NCBI GenBank assembly: GCA_040382235.1
Contig: JBEIFV010000271.1
Location: 1-6,113 of the forward strand
DNA from: JAEUOS01 sp040382235
Lineage (GTDB): Bacteria; Pseudomonadota; Gammaproteobacteria; Burkholderiales; JAEUOS01
Reading direction: 5' to 3'
Length of the DNA: 6,113 nucleotides
The translations under genes and the position numbers were made by a program. Numbering within the stretch: the stretch's first letter is position 1; the number at the start of each line of letters is the position of its first letter. The notes beneath the pieces were generated by a model. The model ran no database searches and was not told the origin of the DNA. It worked only from the letters and a program-made list of their open reading frames with translations. Of this stretch, positions 5,522 to 6,113 are shown one piece after another.

Positions 5522-6113
5522 ATGCCGGAGCAGATGACCGGCACGCCGCCCACAGCGGTGGCGGCACGCCTGTTCGATCCACGCGGTGGCTGCAGCGCGT
5601 GTCGCCGTGCCCGCATCGACTGGAGCGGCGGGGTCTTCACCGCACTCGACAACGCGCCCGATGATGCCGGTGGCGACTTGTTCGCCATGCCGCCTTTGGC
5701 CAATGCGCATGACCATGTGCGCGGGGTGCGGCCCACAGCCCTGGGCGCCTACGACCTGCCGCTGGAGTTATGGCAGATCAACATGAGCGGCAGCCCGGCG
5801 GTCGACCCATATCTGGTCAATCTGGCGGCACTCGGCCGCTCGGCGCTGGGCGGCACCGGTTCGGTAATGGTGCATTACACGCGGCCGCAAAACCGCGCCC
5901 GCATCGTGGAAGAGCTGGAGAGCGTGGCGCGCGCCGCCAACGCCATCGGCATTCGCGTCGCCATCGCGGTGGCGCTGCGCGACTGCTACCCGATCGGCTA
6001 TGCGCCGGAAGCGACCCTGCTGGCACTGCTCGATCCGGTCGATCGCGAGCGGGTGCGCGAAAAGCTGGTGTTTGCCGCCGATTCGCCGGCCTCCCAGGTG
6101 GCGCTGGCCTGGC
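5522..6113 (+). CDS. Amidohydrolase-superfamily metal-dependent hydrolase (deaminase/chlorohydrolase-like), N-terminal part
   Basis: An open frame from ATG 5522 runs without a stop to the right edge, giving 197 residues of a longer protein. After a short N-terminal beta-type domain comes PPLANAHDHVRG (57-68), the metal-binding H-x-H motif (His63, His65) on strand 1 of the amidohydrolase barrel. A barrel-like pattern follows: GGTGSVMVHYTRPQN, then a helix rich in Glu/Ala, then IRVAIAVALRD. This is the layout of cytosine deaminase / triazine chlorohydrolase-type enzymes, which remove amino groups from or open N-rich rings; the remaining metal ligands (Lys or Glu, two His, Asp) would lie beyond the window. 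An in-frame ATG at 5534 has GGAG (5527-5530) only three bases before it; 5522 has a poor SD, so either start is possible. It is 25 bp after the binding-protein gene. Confidence 0.85.
   Translation, partial: MPEQMTGTPPTAVAARLFDPRGGCSACRRARIDWSGGVFTALDNAPDDAGGDLFAMPPLANAHDHVRGVRPTALGAYDLPLELWQINMSGSPAVDPYLVNLAALGRSALGGTGSVMVHYTRPQNRARIVEELESVARAANAIGIRVAIAVALRDCYPIGYAPEATLLALLDPVDRERVREKLVFAADSPASQVALAW

Noticed and set aside
5493..5537. ATGA overlap start after the binding-protein stop
   Set aside because: The frame from ATG 5493 stops after 14 codons and is not in frame with the amidohydrolase.
4606..5736. Long minus-strand open frame (376 codons) opposite the binding-protein gene
   Set aside because: It is antisense to a clearly recognised protein with a strong SD. 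Its translation is Arg/Ala/Gly/His-rich with no family pattern, a usual artefact of GC-rich coding DNA.

Overview
The window looks like a stretch of a GC-rich proteobacterial chromosome. A Burkholderiales-type betaproteobacterium is my best guess. It rests on high GC, strong Shine-Dalgarno sites on several genes, a Tat-exported NMT1-type binding protein and a mix of amidase, RraA and GlcG-like genes; no marker gene fixes the taxon.

Layout from left to right. Positions 1-93 (minus) hold the first 31 codons of a small gene whose sequence resembles the 'putative addiction module component' antitoxins; it runs off the left edge. Positions 159-1334 (minus) encode an amidase-signature (AS) hydrolase closest in motifs to the AMI1 / indole-3-acetamide hydrolase type. 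Divergent from it, 1406-1846 (plus) encodes a GlcG/HbpS-type (DUF336) protein. Converging on that is a minus-strand pair: a second AS amidase (2657-4006) followed 25 bp later by an RraA-like protein (1930-2631). A 425-bp gene-free divergent region (4007-4431) contains inverted repeats. Positions 4432-5496 (plus) encode a Tat-signal NMT1/SsuA-like ABC transporter substrate-binding protein. After 25 bp an amidohydrolase-superfamily gene begins at 5522 and runs off the right edge.

Read together, 159-6113 resembles an uptake-and-hydrolysis locus for a small nitrogen-containing compound (inference). The binding protein would capture it in the periplasm, the metal-dependent amidohydrolase would deaminate it or open a ring, and the amidases would remove amide nitrogen. 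The RraA-like and GlcG-like proteins have less certain roles. The substrate cannot be read from the sequence, and no transporter permease or ATPase lies inside the window.

The points most worth following are the RraA-like protein, which lacks two residues expected at an aldolase active site, the antitoxin-like gene at the left boundary, and the structured divergent intergenic region.
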